Shown here piece by piece: positions 18,910 through 28,049 of a stretch of DNA of 64,000 bases (position 1 is the stretch's first letter; each line of letters begins with the position of its first letter). The position numbers were made by a program, and so were the translations under genes. The notes under the pieces are model-generated. The model worked only from the letters and a program-made list of their open reading frames with translations, had not been told where the DNA came from and searched no databases. The DNA comes from JAPPFW01 sp965200835 (GTDB lineage: Bacteria > Actinomycetota > Acidimicrobiia > Spongiisociales > Spongiisociaceae): positions 1,426,001 through 1,490,000 of the forward strand of contig OZ241390.1 of NCBI GenBank assembly GCA_965200835.1, written 5' to 3'.

Positions 18910-21614
18910 TCTGGGGGGTCCAGAGAAACGAGGCAAAGGCTCTCCACCCCTCGATTGTCCACAACCTTGACTGCGGCCCGCCGGTGGTCCCCGGCTTCGA
19001 AAGGAAGCGAGACCGTACCGCGATAGGCCTCGATGTGGGTGAGGTCGATCTGGGCTCGTAGGCTCTTGGCCAGCTTGGTCCAGCCTCCCTTTTTCCCGTC
19101 CAGCGGGAAGAAGACCTGGCGAGGGAAGAGCTCCGGCCGTCGTAGTCGGGGTCGAGCAACCACACCGCGATCTTCTCCGGTCCTCCCGATGTGACCTTTC
19201 CTTGAACGGTGTCGAAGTAGTCGCCCAGCACCTTCACACGGAACCGACCTCCGCTGACCTGTTCTACGTCCAGTTCTGGCTGACCTACCAGGAAGAAGCT
19301 TTCGTTGCTCGAACGCTTCTTCTTGAGGTCGCCGGTGAGCAGATCGGCGTTCATCTGGGCTCGCAGCAGGGTCACACCCGGCCACCTCGTTTCGGCGATG
19401 TCCTTGGCCGCCTCGGGATCGAACTGGAAGGCGGCAAACACCAGTAGCTTGGGTCGGGGAATCAGCTCGCGAGCTGCTTCGAGAGCCCGCTCTACCTGGA
19501 TCTGCTCCAGTGGCGCGTGCTGGGGACCGAAGGAAACAGCTACGCGGCGGCTAACACCACCGGCGGCGTCGGGGACGGTTTCGCCTTCGGCGTGCAGCCA
19601 CGCCGACGGCAACGGTTCGAGACGGGCGAGGGTGATACGCCGACCACCCACCCCAAGGATGCCGGTTTGCAGGAACTCGTCACGCCATTCGGCTTGGCGA
19701 ACGGTTTCGCCCTGACGAGCAATGGAGTTGTCCGGGCGATCTCTCTGGGTACTGGGTACTGGGTACTGGGTACTGGGTACTGGGTACTGGGTACTGGGTA
19801 CTGGGTACTGGGTACTGGGTACTGGGTACTGGGTACTGGGTACTGGGTACTGGGTACTGGGTACTGGGTACTGGGTACTGGGTACTGGGTACTGGGTACT
19901 GGGTACTGGGTACGCGTTCGTGTGTTTGGCTTCTATAGCTTCGCTGAGTGGTAGGACGGTCGGTGCCGGAACAGCTTCGACCGTAAATGGTCCGGTCACC
20001 CGGTGCTTGCTTGAGTCACGGTTTGGTCGGTCATAGAGGGTAGTGACTTCAGGGGGGAGGTCGTAGGCGAGGATGGCTGCCGATACCTTCGGGACCGTCT
20101 TGTAGATGAATCCACCTCCTACTCCATTGAGGGGATCCGCTAGCCGATAGTAGTCGAAGGTGGCTGTCATCAAACGCTGGCGGGCCAGGGCAAGGGCAAC
20201 GCGGGAAGTGTCACAGGTGATCCAGCGGCGTCCCCGCTTCTCAGCCACAAACGCGGTGGTACCACTCCCACAGGTTGGGTCGAACACTAAGTCGCCTGGA
20301 TCGGTGGTCATCAACATGCAGCGGCGCGACGACGCTGGGAGCTGTTTCCACCACGTAACGCTTGCCGCTCGGGGACATTTGCCGGTACCAGATGTTGTGA
20401 GTCCTCCGTCCTGGCACCTCGTCCTAGTATTTTTTCCAACTTAGTAGGCTCCCGGGTCCGGCTGCATCCAGACGTTCCAACTCCGCCAGGCGATCCAGCC
20501 CTTTCATTGAGACGCGCCAATGCTCGCCAGGCGGACACGGCCAGTAATCACCGTCCCAAAAGTAACTCTCGGATCGTCCTTTGATGAATCCTGGCGAGAA
20601 AAGTTGCATCCGCCGATAATCCGAGCGCCCGCGGGAAGGAACCTATCCGGGTTACAACGCTCCTGGCTCGTTAGCTTCCTAGTGCTACCATCGGCCAGTT
20701 CTACTTGGGCATGCCAGCTAAAGAGATTGATCTTCTCTGGTCGTTTCAGAGTCTCATATGGCTGCAGAAACTTCACCTGATCTTTGTACTTGGCATACCA
20801 AAGCAGGTAGCTCGCAACATCGGGCAGGGTCTTAGCCGAACTACCACCGGTGGTCACGAAGCTAATGGTGGTGACCCGATTTGTGGCACCGAACACTTCG
20901 TCACACAACAGCCCCACCCGGTGTATGTTCTCATCGCCGATCTGCACGAAACAGCTGCCTGAGTCAGTGAGCAGCTCACGGGCTAGCACAAGTCGATCTC
21001 GCAGGTAGGAGAGGTAGGAGTGGATACCCAGTTCCCAGGTGTCCCGGAAGGCCTTGATCATCTCCGGTTCGGATGTGAGATGATCAGCTCTCCCGTCGGT
21101 GGCTTCCCTCCGGTCCACAAACGGCTGGAAGTTGGACCCGTACTTGATGCCGTAGGGCGGATCGATGTACACCATCTGGACCTGGCCGCCCATCCCTTCC
21201 TTCTCCAGCAAGCTGTTCATCACCAGCAAGGAGTCGCCGGCGATCAACAGGTTGGACCAGTTGTGGCGATGCCGGTAGAACTCGATCGCCTTGCGGAGGG
21301 GCGGGTTCTCCTCCTCGGACTCGAATAGTGACTCCTGGCCGGGTGGGCCGCCGTTGCGTTTGCGGACCGCCTCGATGATGGTGCGAGGGTCGATCCGCTC
21401 GTGAACGTGCAGGGAAACAGTCGGTACTTCGAAGGAGGTTCCTTCGGTCTTCCCTGCCCAGCTCAGTTCCGGATCGATATGCGGATCGTGGTGGTAGGTC
21501 TGGCTGCCCGCCGGATGGATCGGTCTCTACGCCAACCAAGCCGACCGGTGGGTTGTTGACCCGCTCCTCGCCAGGGTGGGTGTAGCTCTCGATAGGCTTC
21601 TTTTTCTTCGCCAT
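18906..21614 (-). pseudogene. Type III-like adenine methyltransferase (Mod), broken in several places
   Basis: Start MAKKKKPIESYTHPGEERV at 21614. Conserved parts include LIAGDSLLVMNSL, the catalytic YIDPPYGIKYGSN, SCFVQIGDEN, then WPCPPGEHWRVSMKGL and DPTCGSGTT (AdoMet binding), which is beta-class order. Lesions: frameshifts near 21505, 20605, 20345 and 19130 and an in-frame TAG at 20426-20424. The proper C-terminus (LFPRQVFFPLDGKKGG to VSLDPPE) ends at 18906. A perfect heptanucleotide array lies inside the 3' half. With the coupled Res gene it once formed a restriction-modification system. Confidence 0.87.
19745..19912. repeat. Heptanucleotide tandem repeat, 24 perfect copies
   Basis: CTGGGTA is repeated 24 times without a mismatch (168 bases), inside the decayed Mod gene. 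On the coding strand the unit is TACCCAG; three units encode seven residues (YPVPSTQ), and no frame contains a stop. Because the unit is 7 bases, gain or loss of one copy shifts the downstream frame. The present number, 24, keeps the frame open across the array. This is a classic contingency-type repeat layout, though the gene has other lesions. Confidence 0.95.
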
Positions 21615-21670
21615 GTGCCTTGTAACGATACTCCGGGCGAGTGACAGGTAGAGGGATGTAGTCTCCCAAC

Positions 21671-22641
21671 ATGGGACCCGGGAAGTCCGCTCCTCGCATG
21701 GCAGATGCTGAGAGAGCAGCGCGGGCGGTGGCGCGGGATCGCGTATCGGAGATTCGACTGTTCGGGTCGGTCGCGAATGGCAAGGCCACGCCGTACAGCG
21801 ACATCGACCTGGTGGCCATCCACGACGACTTGGACTACTCGACCAGGCGTGAGAGATCAGCCGAGCTCGGGCAGCTCGGTACGGCCGTCGCCGGCCACAG
21901 CGTGTTCGTGTATGCCACCGACTGGCCTGAGTGGAGTCATCGCTCCACCAAGGTCTCGACGTCTCTGGAGTACACCATCAAACGTGATGCTGTCACGCTT
22001 TATCGCCGACGAGCCGGAGGGTGTCCGTTGGGGGAAGGAGATCGGTATGCCCGCCACCAACCTGGAAGAGGCCGTCAGCCGTCTCGACAACGCCCGCCGT
22101 GCCCTGTTCGGTGTCGGCAACCACATGACGATGAGCATCGCCGAGTTGAGAGCGCGGAAGGATCGTGATCCCCTTTACTACCAATTCGGAATGAGAGACC
22201 GGATGTGCGCCCTGTGCGCCAACGCTCAGATGGCCATCGAAACCAGCCTGAAGGCGCTCATCTGCCTCGAAGGGACCAGACCAGCTCGTACGACGTGACC
22301 TCGCTGTGCTACTGGAGGCCATCGGCAGGCCGGGGCGGGATCACCTACGGAGTCTGTTCGTTGAGATCACCCCCGACGATGCCTCGAAGTGGCGCGAAGC
22401 AGGTGCTTATGAGTACGCCGGCTGGCCACTGGACAGCCTGGTTACCCACGCTTACCATATGGCCAGGGCGAGCGTCGCCGTGTCTCTCTACGCAGCCGAC
22501 CAACTGCCTGACAGTGACTCCTCCCGCCTGATCCACAAGATGGCGGCGGGGGTCGGCACCGGGCTCGACCGATGGGACCTCACCGCCGCTGACCCTTACG
22601 AAATGGTGGATCAGCCGCCCCCGCCTGAACCACTGGCATAG
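21671..22641 (+). pseudogene. Nucleotidyltransferase-HEPN-like protein, copy 1, two frame changes
   Basis: The N-terminal part has the MNT-type nucleotidyltransferase motif LFGSVANGKATPYSDIDL. A +1 change is needed near 22007 to continue with GVRWGKEIGMP and a helical, HEPN-like region. At TGA 22296-22298 the 0-frame ends; reading resumes one base on as DLAVLLEAIG and runs to 22641, ending in PPPPEP. The same architecture and the same TGA-site change occur in copy 2 at 24658. MNT/HEPN proteins are typically antitoxin/toxin pairs, with the nucleotidyltransferase modifying the HEPN RNase. It lies divergent from the dead Mod gene, 56 bases away. Confidence 0.75.
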
Positions 22642-22698
22642 CCAGAAGGTATGCATTCCCGTCGAAACTATGTGAGGTCCTGACCTCGCTGGATCCGT

Positions 22699-23050
22699 TC
22701 AACGCCAGATCCACATGTTCCGGGCATCCTCTTCCAACTGGGTGGCGAGCCTGCGGGTCGACCCGCGATCGAACTCGTCATGCTGCTCTAAGTGTCGTTG
22801 CCCACAGTTAGAGCACAGGAACCGGCGGCGGTGCCACGCCAGGGTCAGGTCACGACCAAAAGACTGGCAGATCACGGGCGTTCGTGTCATGCCGGTCCCA
22901 GACGCGTCGTGTCTCGAACCCGCAATGCGGACACCGCGACCGGACAGTGGCCGACTTGACCGCCACTAACACACCGTCATCGGGTGTCAGCCAGCGTCCC
23001 CAGCACACATATCCCTTCCAAGCCCAATAGAACAGCGACATGGTCATCCA
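22699..23050 (-). mobile_element. ISL3-like transposase remnant
   Basis: Two overlapping frames give the N-terminal zinc-ribbon of an ISL3-type transposase: CPHCGFETRRVWDRH, then (after a frameshift near 22880) RDLTLAWHRRRFLCSNCGQR. The DDE catalytic domain is missing, and no terminal inverted repeats or target duplication were found. It is a decayed mobile fragment between the first NTase-HEPN gene and the Fic gene. The more upstream codons to 23170 are open but not recognisable. Confidence 0.6.
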
Positions 23051-23159
23051 TCGATGCTCCCCTGGAATCAGTTTCGGGTCAGACCGATCCAGCGAGGCAA
23101 GTGATCTCCAAATCAAGAACCGTGCCACCCCCTTCCCAGACACCGAGCGTCGGCTGTGT

Positions 23160-23345
23160 CTATTACGCAATAGGTCTGTTCTCGTAACGGTTGGGGGTTG
23201 ACTATTACGGAAGCGTTCAGGTCCAGCTTTGTCTATAACGTTATCCGCCCCATTCCGTAACAGTCAGAGGGTCACCGTTACGGAAGTGTTCAGGTCCGGC
23301 TTCTTCGTCTATTACGTTATCGGCTTTATCCCATAACAATCGCTA
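23160..23345. promoter_or_regulatory. Tandem palindromic repeats upstream of Fic (operator-like array)
   Basis: TTACGGAAG begins at 23205 and again at 23278, marking two units of 73 bases that also share GTTCAGGTCC and TATAACGTTATC/TATTACGTTATC. ATAACGTTAT (23235-23244) is a perfect palindrome, and TTACGGAA is mirrored by TTCCGTAA within unit 1. A third, diverged motif (CTATTACGCAATAG) lies at 23160. The array ends just before the Fic start and looks like clustered binding sites of a regulator. Confidence 0.6.
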
Positions 23346-23356
23346 TCTTGACCAGA

Positions 23357-24504
23357 ATGAATATTAGAAAGTATGAGGACACGAGTTACGGGGAGGTACG
23401 GAGGGTTCCCGGGAAGGGCTACTACGCCTTCTATCCCGCCACCCTGCCCCAACGTGTGGTACTGGTGCCCGACACGGTCACTCGCCTAGCGGATGCGGAA
23501 GCGGCCCTCGGACGATTGGCTGGGATTGGCCGGCAGCCATTGAATCCACATTTCCTGATGCATCACTTCCTCTTGCAAGAGGCACTGGCGTCAACCCGCA
23601 TCGAAGGCATTCGAGCGAGCCTTCAAGAGGTACTGGAAGCCGAAGCGGATGGGGCCGAGCACACGTCCGACATCGAGGAAGTGCTCAACTACGTTGCCGC
23701 GATGGAGGAAGGCCTGGACCAGATTCCGACGCTCCCGTTCAGCCTCCGCTGGTGCGCGAAATGCATGCCATCCTCATGAAGGGCGTGCGCGGTAGGGAGT
23801 GGCGGCCGGGAGAGTTCCGGACCACCCAGAATTGGATAGGACCACCCGGGTCGACGATCGAGACGGCAATCTTCGTTCCGCCACCCCCGGATGAGCTGGA
23901 TGTGCTCCTCTCCGACTGGGAGCGCTTTGTTCATGAGAACCGCTCCATTTCTGTCCTGGCGCAAAGCGGCCTGCTGCACTATCAGTTCGAGACCATCCAC
24001 CCCTTTCTCGACGGCAACGGCCGGATGGGTCGACTGCTGGTCGTATTCCACCTCGTGCTTCGGGGACGCCTGCCCAAGCCTTTGCTATACCTGTCCGCCT
24101 ACTTCGAGCGTCATCGCGACGAGTACTACGCCTTGCTGCAGGGGGTCCGCGAACGCGGTGATCTCGACGCCTGGCTCAGCTTCTATCTGAGCGGGGTGGA
24201 GACCCAGGCCAACAAGGCGCTGACTAAGGCAGAGCGCCTGGTCGATCTGCGCGAGACCTACCGGGCTCGGGTCATGAATGCGACCAGAAGTCAGGCCAAC
24301 GCCCTCGTGGACGCCCTGTTCGCCAACCCATTCATCAACGCCCGGCGGGTCGAACGGCTACTAGGCGTCAAACGGCCGACCAGCCTCCGGATCCTGCAAC
24401 AGCTGCAGAACCTCAAAATACTGGCCGAGTCCAGGCAAGGCGCCCGGCGGCAGCGTCGTTTCGTGGCCGCGGAGCTGTTTGGGATACTCGAAGAAGACGC
24501 CTAG
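23357..24504 (+). pseudogene. fic: Fic family protein (AMP-transferase type), frameshifted
   Basis: The N-terminal half (from ATG 23357; 23348 is also possible) contains STRIEGI, the inhibitory-helix motif (S/T)xxxE(G/N) that blocks the active site in class II Fic proteins. One base is missing near 23745 (SLR to LVREMHAIL); the second frame then gives the complete active-site loop HPFLDGNGRMGR and a C-terminal winged-helix-like part. Fic enzymes usually transfer AMP to a target protein hydroxyl. Apart from the single indel the protein is complete, so a sequencing error or a very recent loss is possible. No separate antitoxin is needed for class II. Confidence 0.85.
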
Positions 24505-24657
24505 CGCTGGCCGCTGTCCACCTGATGACGATCGGTATGCCGAGCACGAGGGCGAATTCTCGACGGGGTTGCTTGCGGGAGGGGAGCTGAGCTTCCCCTC
24601 CGAGTGGTGGAAGGTTGGTGTTGGAAGGGGGGAGTCTGGGCCGGGTAGGATTCGGAC

Positions 24658-25627
24658 ATGGTCACTTCCGAGAAGACAACACCCCGGATGGCGGATGCTG
24701 AGACAGCGGCTCGGGCCGTGGCGGTGGATACGGTATCGAGGGTTCTGCTGTTCGGATCCGTGGCCCGCGGCGATGCGGGACCGCACAGCGACATCGATCT
24801 GGTCGCTATACACGACGACCTCGACTACTCGACCAGACGAGAGCGGTCAACCGAGCTCGGACAGATGGGTAGCTCAGCCAGCGGCCATCGGGTCTTCGTG
24901 TATGTGACCGACTGGCCAGAGTGGGACCATCGCTCCACCAAAGTGTCGACTTCGATCGAGCACGCCATCACGGGCGGTGCTGTCACGTTGTACGACCGGG
25001 CACCGGCGCGTGTTCACTGGGGGAAGAGAATCGGTTTGCCCGCCACCAACAGGGAAGAAGCCGCGGGCCGTCTCGACAACGCCCGCCGTGGGCTCTTCGG
25101 CCTGACAAACAACCTGGCGCTGAGCCAGGTCGAGAAGGATGCCCTAGCGGATCGTGATCCTCTCGGCTACGAGTTCGGGATGAAGAGCCGGATGGTTGCC
25201 ATATGCGGGGAGGCACACATGGCGACGGAAGCCAGCCTCAAGGCACTCATTCATCTGGGTGGTACCCGTCCCGGCCCGAACCCATGAGTTGGGCAAGCTG
25301 CTGGGGGCCATAGGCGTAGAGCACCGCGATCCCCTCCGGCGCCTGTTCGTTGAGGTCAGCCCCGACCAGGCCGCCGAGTGGCGTGAAGTGAGTGCTTACC
25401 AGTACGCCGACTGGTCTTTGGACAGGCTCGTACCTATGACTCATCACATGGCCCGGACGAGCATTGCCGTTTCTGGATATGCAGCCGAGCATTTCCCTGG
25501 GACGGTTGCTGCCAGACTGATCCACAAGGTAGCGGCGCTAGCCTCCCAGACTCTCGGAGGTTGGGATCTGACGGCAGAGGATCCGTACGAAATTGCTGGT
25601 CAGCCGCCTCCGCCCGAGCCCCGGTAG
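24658..25627 (+). CDS. Nucleotidyltransferase-HEPN-like protein, copy 2, +1 junction at a UGA
   Basis: The first frame (24658-25287) has the nucleotidyltransferase motif LFGSVARGDAGPHSDIDL, then a helical HEPN-like region (LDNARRGLFGL, ATEASLKALIHL). It ends CCA TGA at 25285. Skipping one base continues as ELGKLLGAIG through to 25627, ending PPPPEP. This aligns without a gap to the same junction in copy 1. The downstream part could be made by a +1 frameshift at UGA, or as a separate polypeptide from TTG 25289. A plain indel inherited by both copies is the dull alternative. RxxxxH RNase motifs were not obvious. Confidence 0.75.
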
Positions 25628-25743
25628 CAGTCGACTGCCTGGTGTAGGGCCATCGGTCCGGAGTTCAAGGAGAGCCGGTTCGTCCCGAGCAGCGGCGTGG
25701 CCGGTGATGTAGGCGAATAGGGTCAGGTCACCGGCCGAGAGAG

Positions 25744-25816
25744 TGGGCCCGGCGGGGATCGAACCCGCGACCTTCGGATTAAAAGTCCGCTGCTCTTCCA
25801 ACTGAGCTACAGGCCC
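25744..25816 (-). tRNA. tRNA-Lys (TTT)
   Basis: The minus strand folds as a full cloverleaf: acceptor GGGCCTG/CGGGCCC, D-arm GCTC...GAGC, anticodon loop CTTTTAA (anticodon TTT), T-arm GCGGGTTCGATCCCCGC. CCA is not encoded. Its 3' end faces the defence-like island, a usual orientation for integration sites, but no duplicated tRNA end was found at the island's left edge. Confidence 0.97.
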
Positions 25817-25865
25817 AACGCGAGCGTAGCGCGCATGAGACTTTCCGGATCGGAGGTCCGAGGTC

Positions 25866-26068
25866 GCGAAAATCACCGGCCGGTCGCCTGCCGCCCTTCG
25901 GGCCCTCCCCCACCACCGCCTGTCCTGGGTGGGGCGTGGGGCGGCACGCGCTGGCTTGGCCCCTCGGCTCCCGATCTTGTTCCCTTGGTTCGGTCGGGTG
26001 ACGTCCGGTCCGACCGGTCAGGTGTCTGGTAACGCTCATCATGCAGTGGGGGTGTGACATATTCAACC
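25866..26068 (+). repeat. Structured intergenic element, copy 2 of 3
   Basis: It lies between the tRNA-Lys and the endonuclease IV-LigD fusion gene. It opens AGGTCGCGAAAA, continues with GGGCCCTCCCCCACC and a GC-rich hairpin region, then a hairpin CGGTCGG/CCGACCG (25991-25997 with 26010-26016, extendable by two G-U pairs) with GACGTC in the loop, GGTAACGCTCAT and GGGGGTGTGACA. Arm sequence differs from copies 1 and 3 but pairing is kept. Confidence 0.6.
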
Positions 26069-26166
26069 TGTTCGACCGGGCGAGTTTTCGCGAGTTGACT
26101 GCCCTGACCGCTCGTAGGGGGTTGGGTGGCGATGCCGATGGGAGCCCAGGGGGATAGGCTCGTTAG

Positions 26167-27966
26167 GTGATCAGGTACGGGTACTCGGGCCTTCCGGCGG
26201 CCGGTCAGACCGACTCGGCTTTTCTCGATGGGCTTCTCGAGCGGGGCCATGAGGCATTCGAGCTGGGATTCACCAGGAACTTCCCGTGGAAGGCACGGCG
26301 CTGTGCCCGCTTCGGGCGGGAAGCTGCTCAGAGGGGTATCCGGCTGTCCGTCCATGCTCCTTACTTCGCGGTGCTCACCGTCGCCGACGAGGATCGAGCC
26401 AAGGCGTGCCGGGGTGCCCTGGAGCACACCATCAAACTGGGTGCCGAGCTGGGTGCCCGTATGGTGGTTGCCCACCTGGGATCCCGTCGAGGTGAGCAAC
26501 CCGAGAAACTTGTGGACCGGATGCGGAGGCACCTGGAGTGGATCGGGACGAAGGTGGACGGGCTGGGGGTCCCGCTCGGGTTGGAGACCGCTGGAAAGAT
26601 GAACCAGATGGGGAGCCTGGGTGACATCGCCCTGCTCGCCGCCGAGTTCCCCTTCGTACGGCCGGTAATCGATTGGGCTCACATCCACGCCATCAGCCAG
26701 GGTGGTCTCCTATCCGAAGAAGCCTTTACGGCCGTCCTCGGGTTTCTGAGGGATAACTTTCCTGCCTGGAAGATCGATCCCCTCCACACCCATTTCAGCG
26801 ATGTCCTCTATGGCAAGCAGGGTGAGATCAGGCACATTCCCTACGGTGACGGGTCCTTGCGGGTGGCGCCGCTGGTCCGAGCGGCCACGGAGGCAGGGAT
26901 GCGGATGACAGTGATCTCCGAATCCCGAGACGCCAGATCGCACGTCACCATCCACGATGACCTGCGGATGGCGCTGGCCGCCTCGACTCCCCGGGAGCGG
27001 ACCGGGAGACCGGTAGCAAGCGGGAAGATCGACTTCCCGGTAGTGCCCCGAGCCAGGGAAGACACCGGCGGCTTCGCCGTCTCGGGATACGAGCGTCCGC
27101 TGCGGCTGTCCAACCTCGACAAGCCCTTCTTCCCGGAGGGTTACACCAAGGGTGATCTGATCTCCTACTACGCGTCGGTCGCATCCTTGCTCCTACCCCA
27201 TCTGGAGGACCGGGCGATCGTGATGGCCCGGTTCCCCGACGGCGCGGACGGCCCTTCCTTCTACGAGAAGAACGCCCCCGGCCACCAGCCCGGATGGATG
27301 CCACTTGCCCCAATCCACTCGGATGGCAAAGGCGGCATCATCGACTTCGTGACCGCCGGCAATGTCGAGTCGCTGATGTGGTTGGCGAATATGGGTTGCA
27401 TCGAGATCCATCCCTGGCTGTCCCGCCTGCAGCATCTCGACCGGGAGGACTTCGCCATATTCGACCTGGATCCCGCGGAGGGTGCTAGCTGGGAGCAGGT
27501 GGTGTCGGTCGCCCGGCTGCTCCACGTCGCACTGGAACGGCTGGGCTTGCGCGGCTATCCGAAGACCTCAGGATCGCGCGGCATCCACGTGTACGTACCC
27601 CTCGATCCGGTGCACGATTACCGCAGGGTGCGGAGGTTCGTGGGACAGGTCGGCCATCTGCTGGCCGCCGCCAACCCGGACGATGTCACGATGGACCGCT
27701 ACATCCCCCGGCGCAGGGGCAAGGTATTCGTCGACTCGGGCCAGAACCGGCCAGGCGCGACCATCGCCTCGGTCTACTCGGTACGACCTCGACCGGGTGC
27801 CCCAGTGTCCACTCCCTTACTGTGGAGCGAGCTCGAACATGTCCGGGCCGGTGACTTCACCATCGCCACGGTGTGGGATCGGATCTCGCGGTACGGGGAC
27901 CTCTTCGCCGGCGTGCTCGACGGCGGGCAGACGCTCGATCTGGCAGAGGAAGCGCTAGGGATCTAG
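26167..27966 (+). CDS. Endonuclease IV-like domain fused to a LigD-type DNA polymerase/primase domain
   Basis: A protein of 599 residues (GTG start). Residues 1 to about 280 are an AP-endonuclease-2 TIM barrel with candidate metal ligands in VHAPY, VAHLGS, GLETAGK, DWAHIHA, LHTHFSD, IRHIPYGDG and ISES, as in endonuclease IV. From about residue 304 (LRLSNLDKPFFPEG) to the end is the LigD polymerase domain of bacterial end joining: catalytic FDLDP, SGSRGIHVY and the late VDSGQN. No ligase domain is present. A single chain could cut at abasic or blocked ends and fill in with ribo- or deoxynucleotides; that role is inferred from the two families. Confidence 0.88.
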   Translation: MIRYGYSGLPAAGQTDSAFLDGLLERGHEAFELGFTRNFPWKARRCARFGREAAQRGIRLSVHAPYFAVLTVADEDRAKACRGALEHTIKLGAELGARMVVAHLGSRRGEQPEKLVDRMRRHLEWIGTKVDGLGVPLGLETAGKMNQMGSLGDIALLAAEFPFVRPVIDWAHIHAISQGGLLSEEAFTAVLGFLRDNFPAWKIDPLHTHFSDVLYGKQGEIRHIPYGDGSLRVAPLVRAATEAGMRMTVISESRDARSHVTIHDDLRMALAASTPRERTGRPVASGKIDFPVVPRAREDTGGFAVSGYERPLRLSNLDKPFFPEGYTKGDLISYYASVASLLLPHLEDRAIVMARFPDGADGPSFYEKNAPGHQPGWMPLAPIHSDGKGGIIDFVTAGNVESLMWLANMGCIEIHPWLSRLQHLDREDFAIFDLDPAEGASWEQVVSVARLLHVALERLGLRGYPKTSGSRGIHVYVPLDPVHDYRRVRRFVGQVGHLLAAANPDDVTMDRYIPRRRGKVFVDSGQNRPGATIASVYSVRPRPGAPVSTPLLWSELEHVRAGDFTIATVWDRISRYGDLFAGVLDGGQTLDLAEEALGI

Positions 27967-28049
27967 CGGGTTGCCGGTCCGGCATAAGTCAGGGCCGTTG
28001 GGCAGCAAGTAGCGGGGATATCTGAGTGATCACTCCTAGAGTGGCAGCT

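Noticed and set aside
19745..19912. CRISPR array
   Set aside because: The units are 7 bases with no spacers.
19517..20036. Plus-strand open frames across the heptanucleotide array (repeating WVLGTGY)
   Set aside because: They are shadows created by the repeat, open in every frame; the coding strand of mod is minus.
5950..20426. In-frame TAG codons in NYN, RloB and Mod as reassigned codons
   Set aside because: Many intact genes here end in TAG, and the same genes also carry frameshifts; simple decay or error is the better reading.
11347..25771. CCGCGACC at 11347-11354 and inside the tRNA-Lys T-arm (25764-25771) as attachment-site cores of the island
   Set aside because: Only eight GC-rich bases, and the left flank is a truncated gene rather than a displaced tRNA end, so chance identity is more likely.
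25873..26688. Long minus-strand frame opposite the endonuclease IV-LigD gene
   Set aside because: Proline- and glycine-rich shadow with no recognisable motif; the plus strand carries the conserved protein and repeat copy 2.
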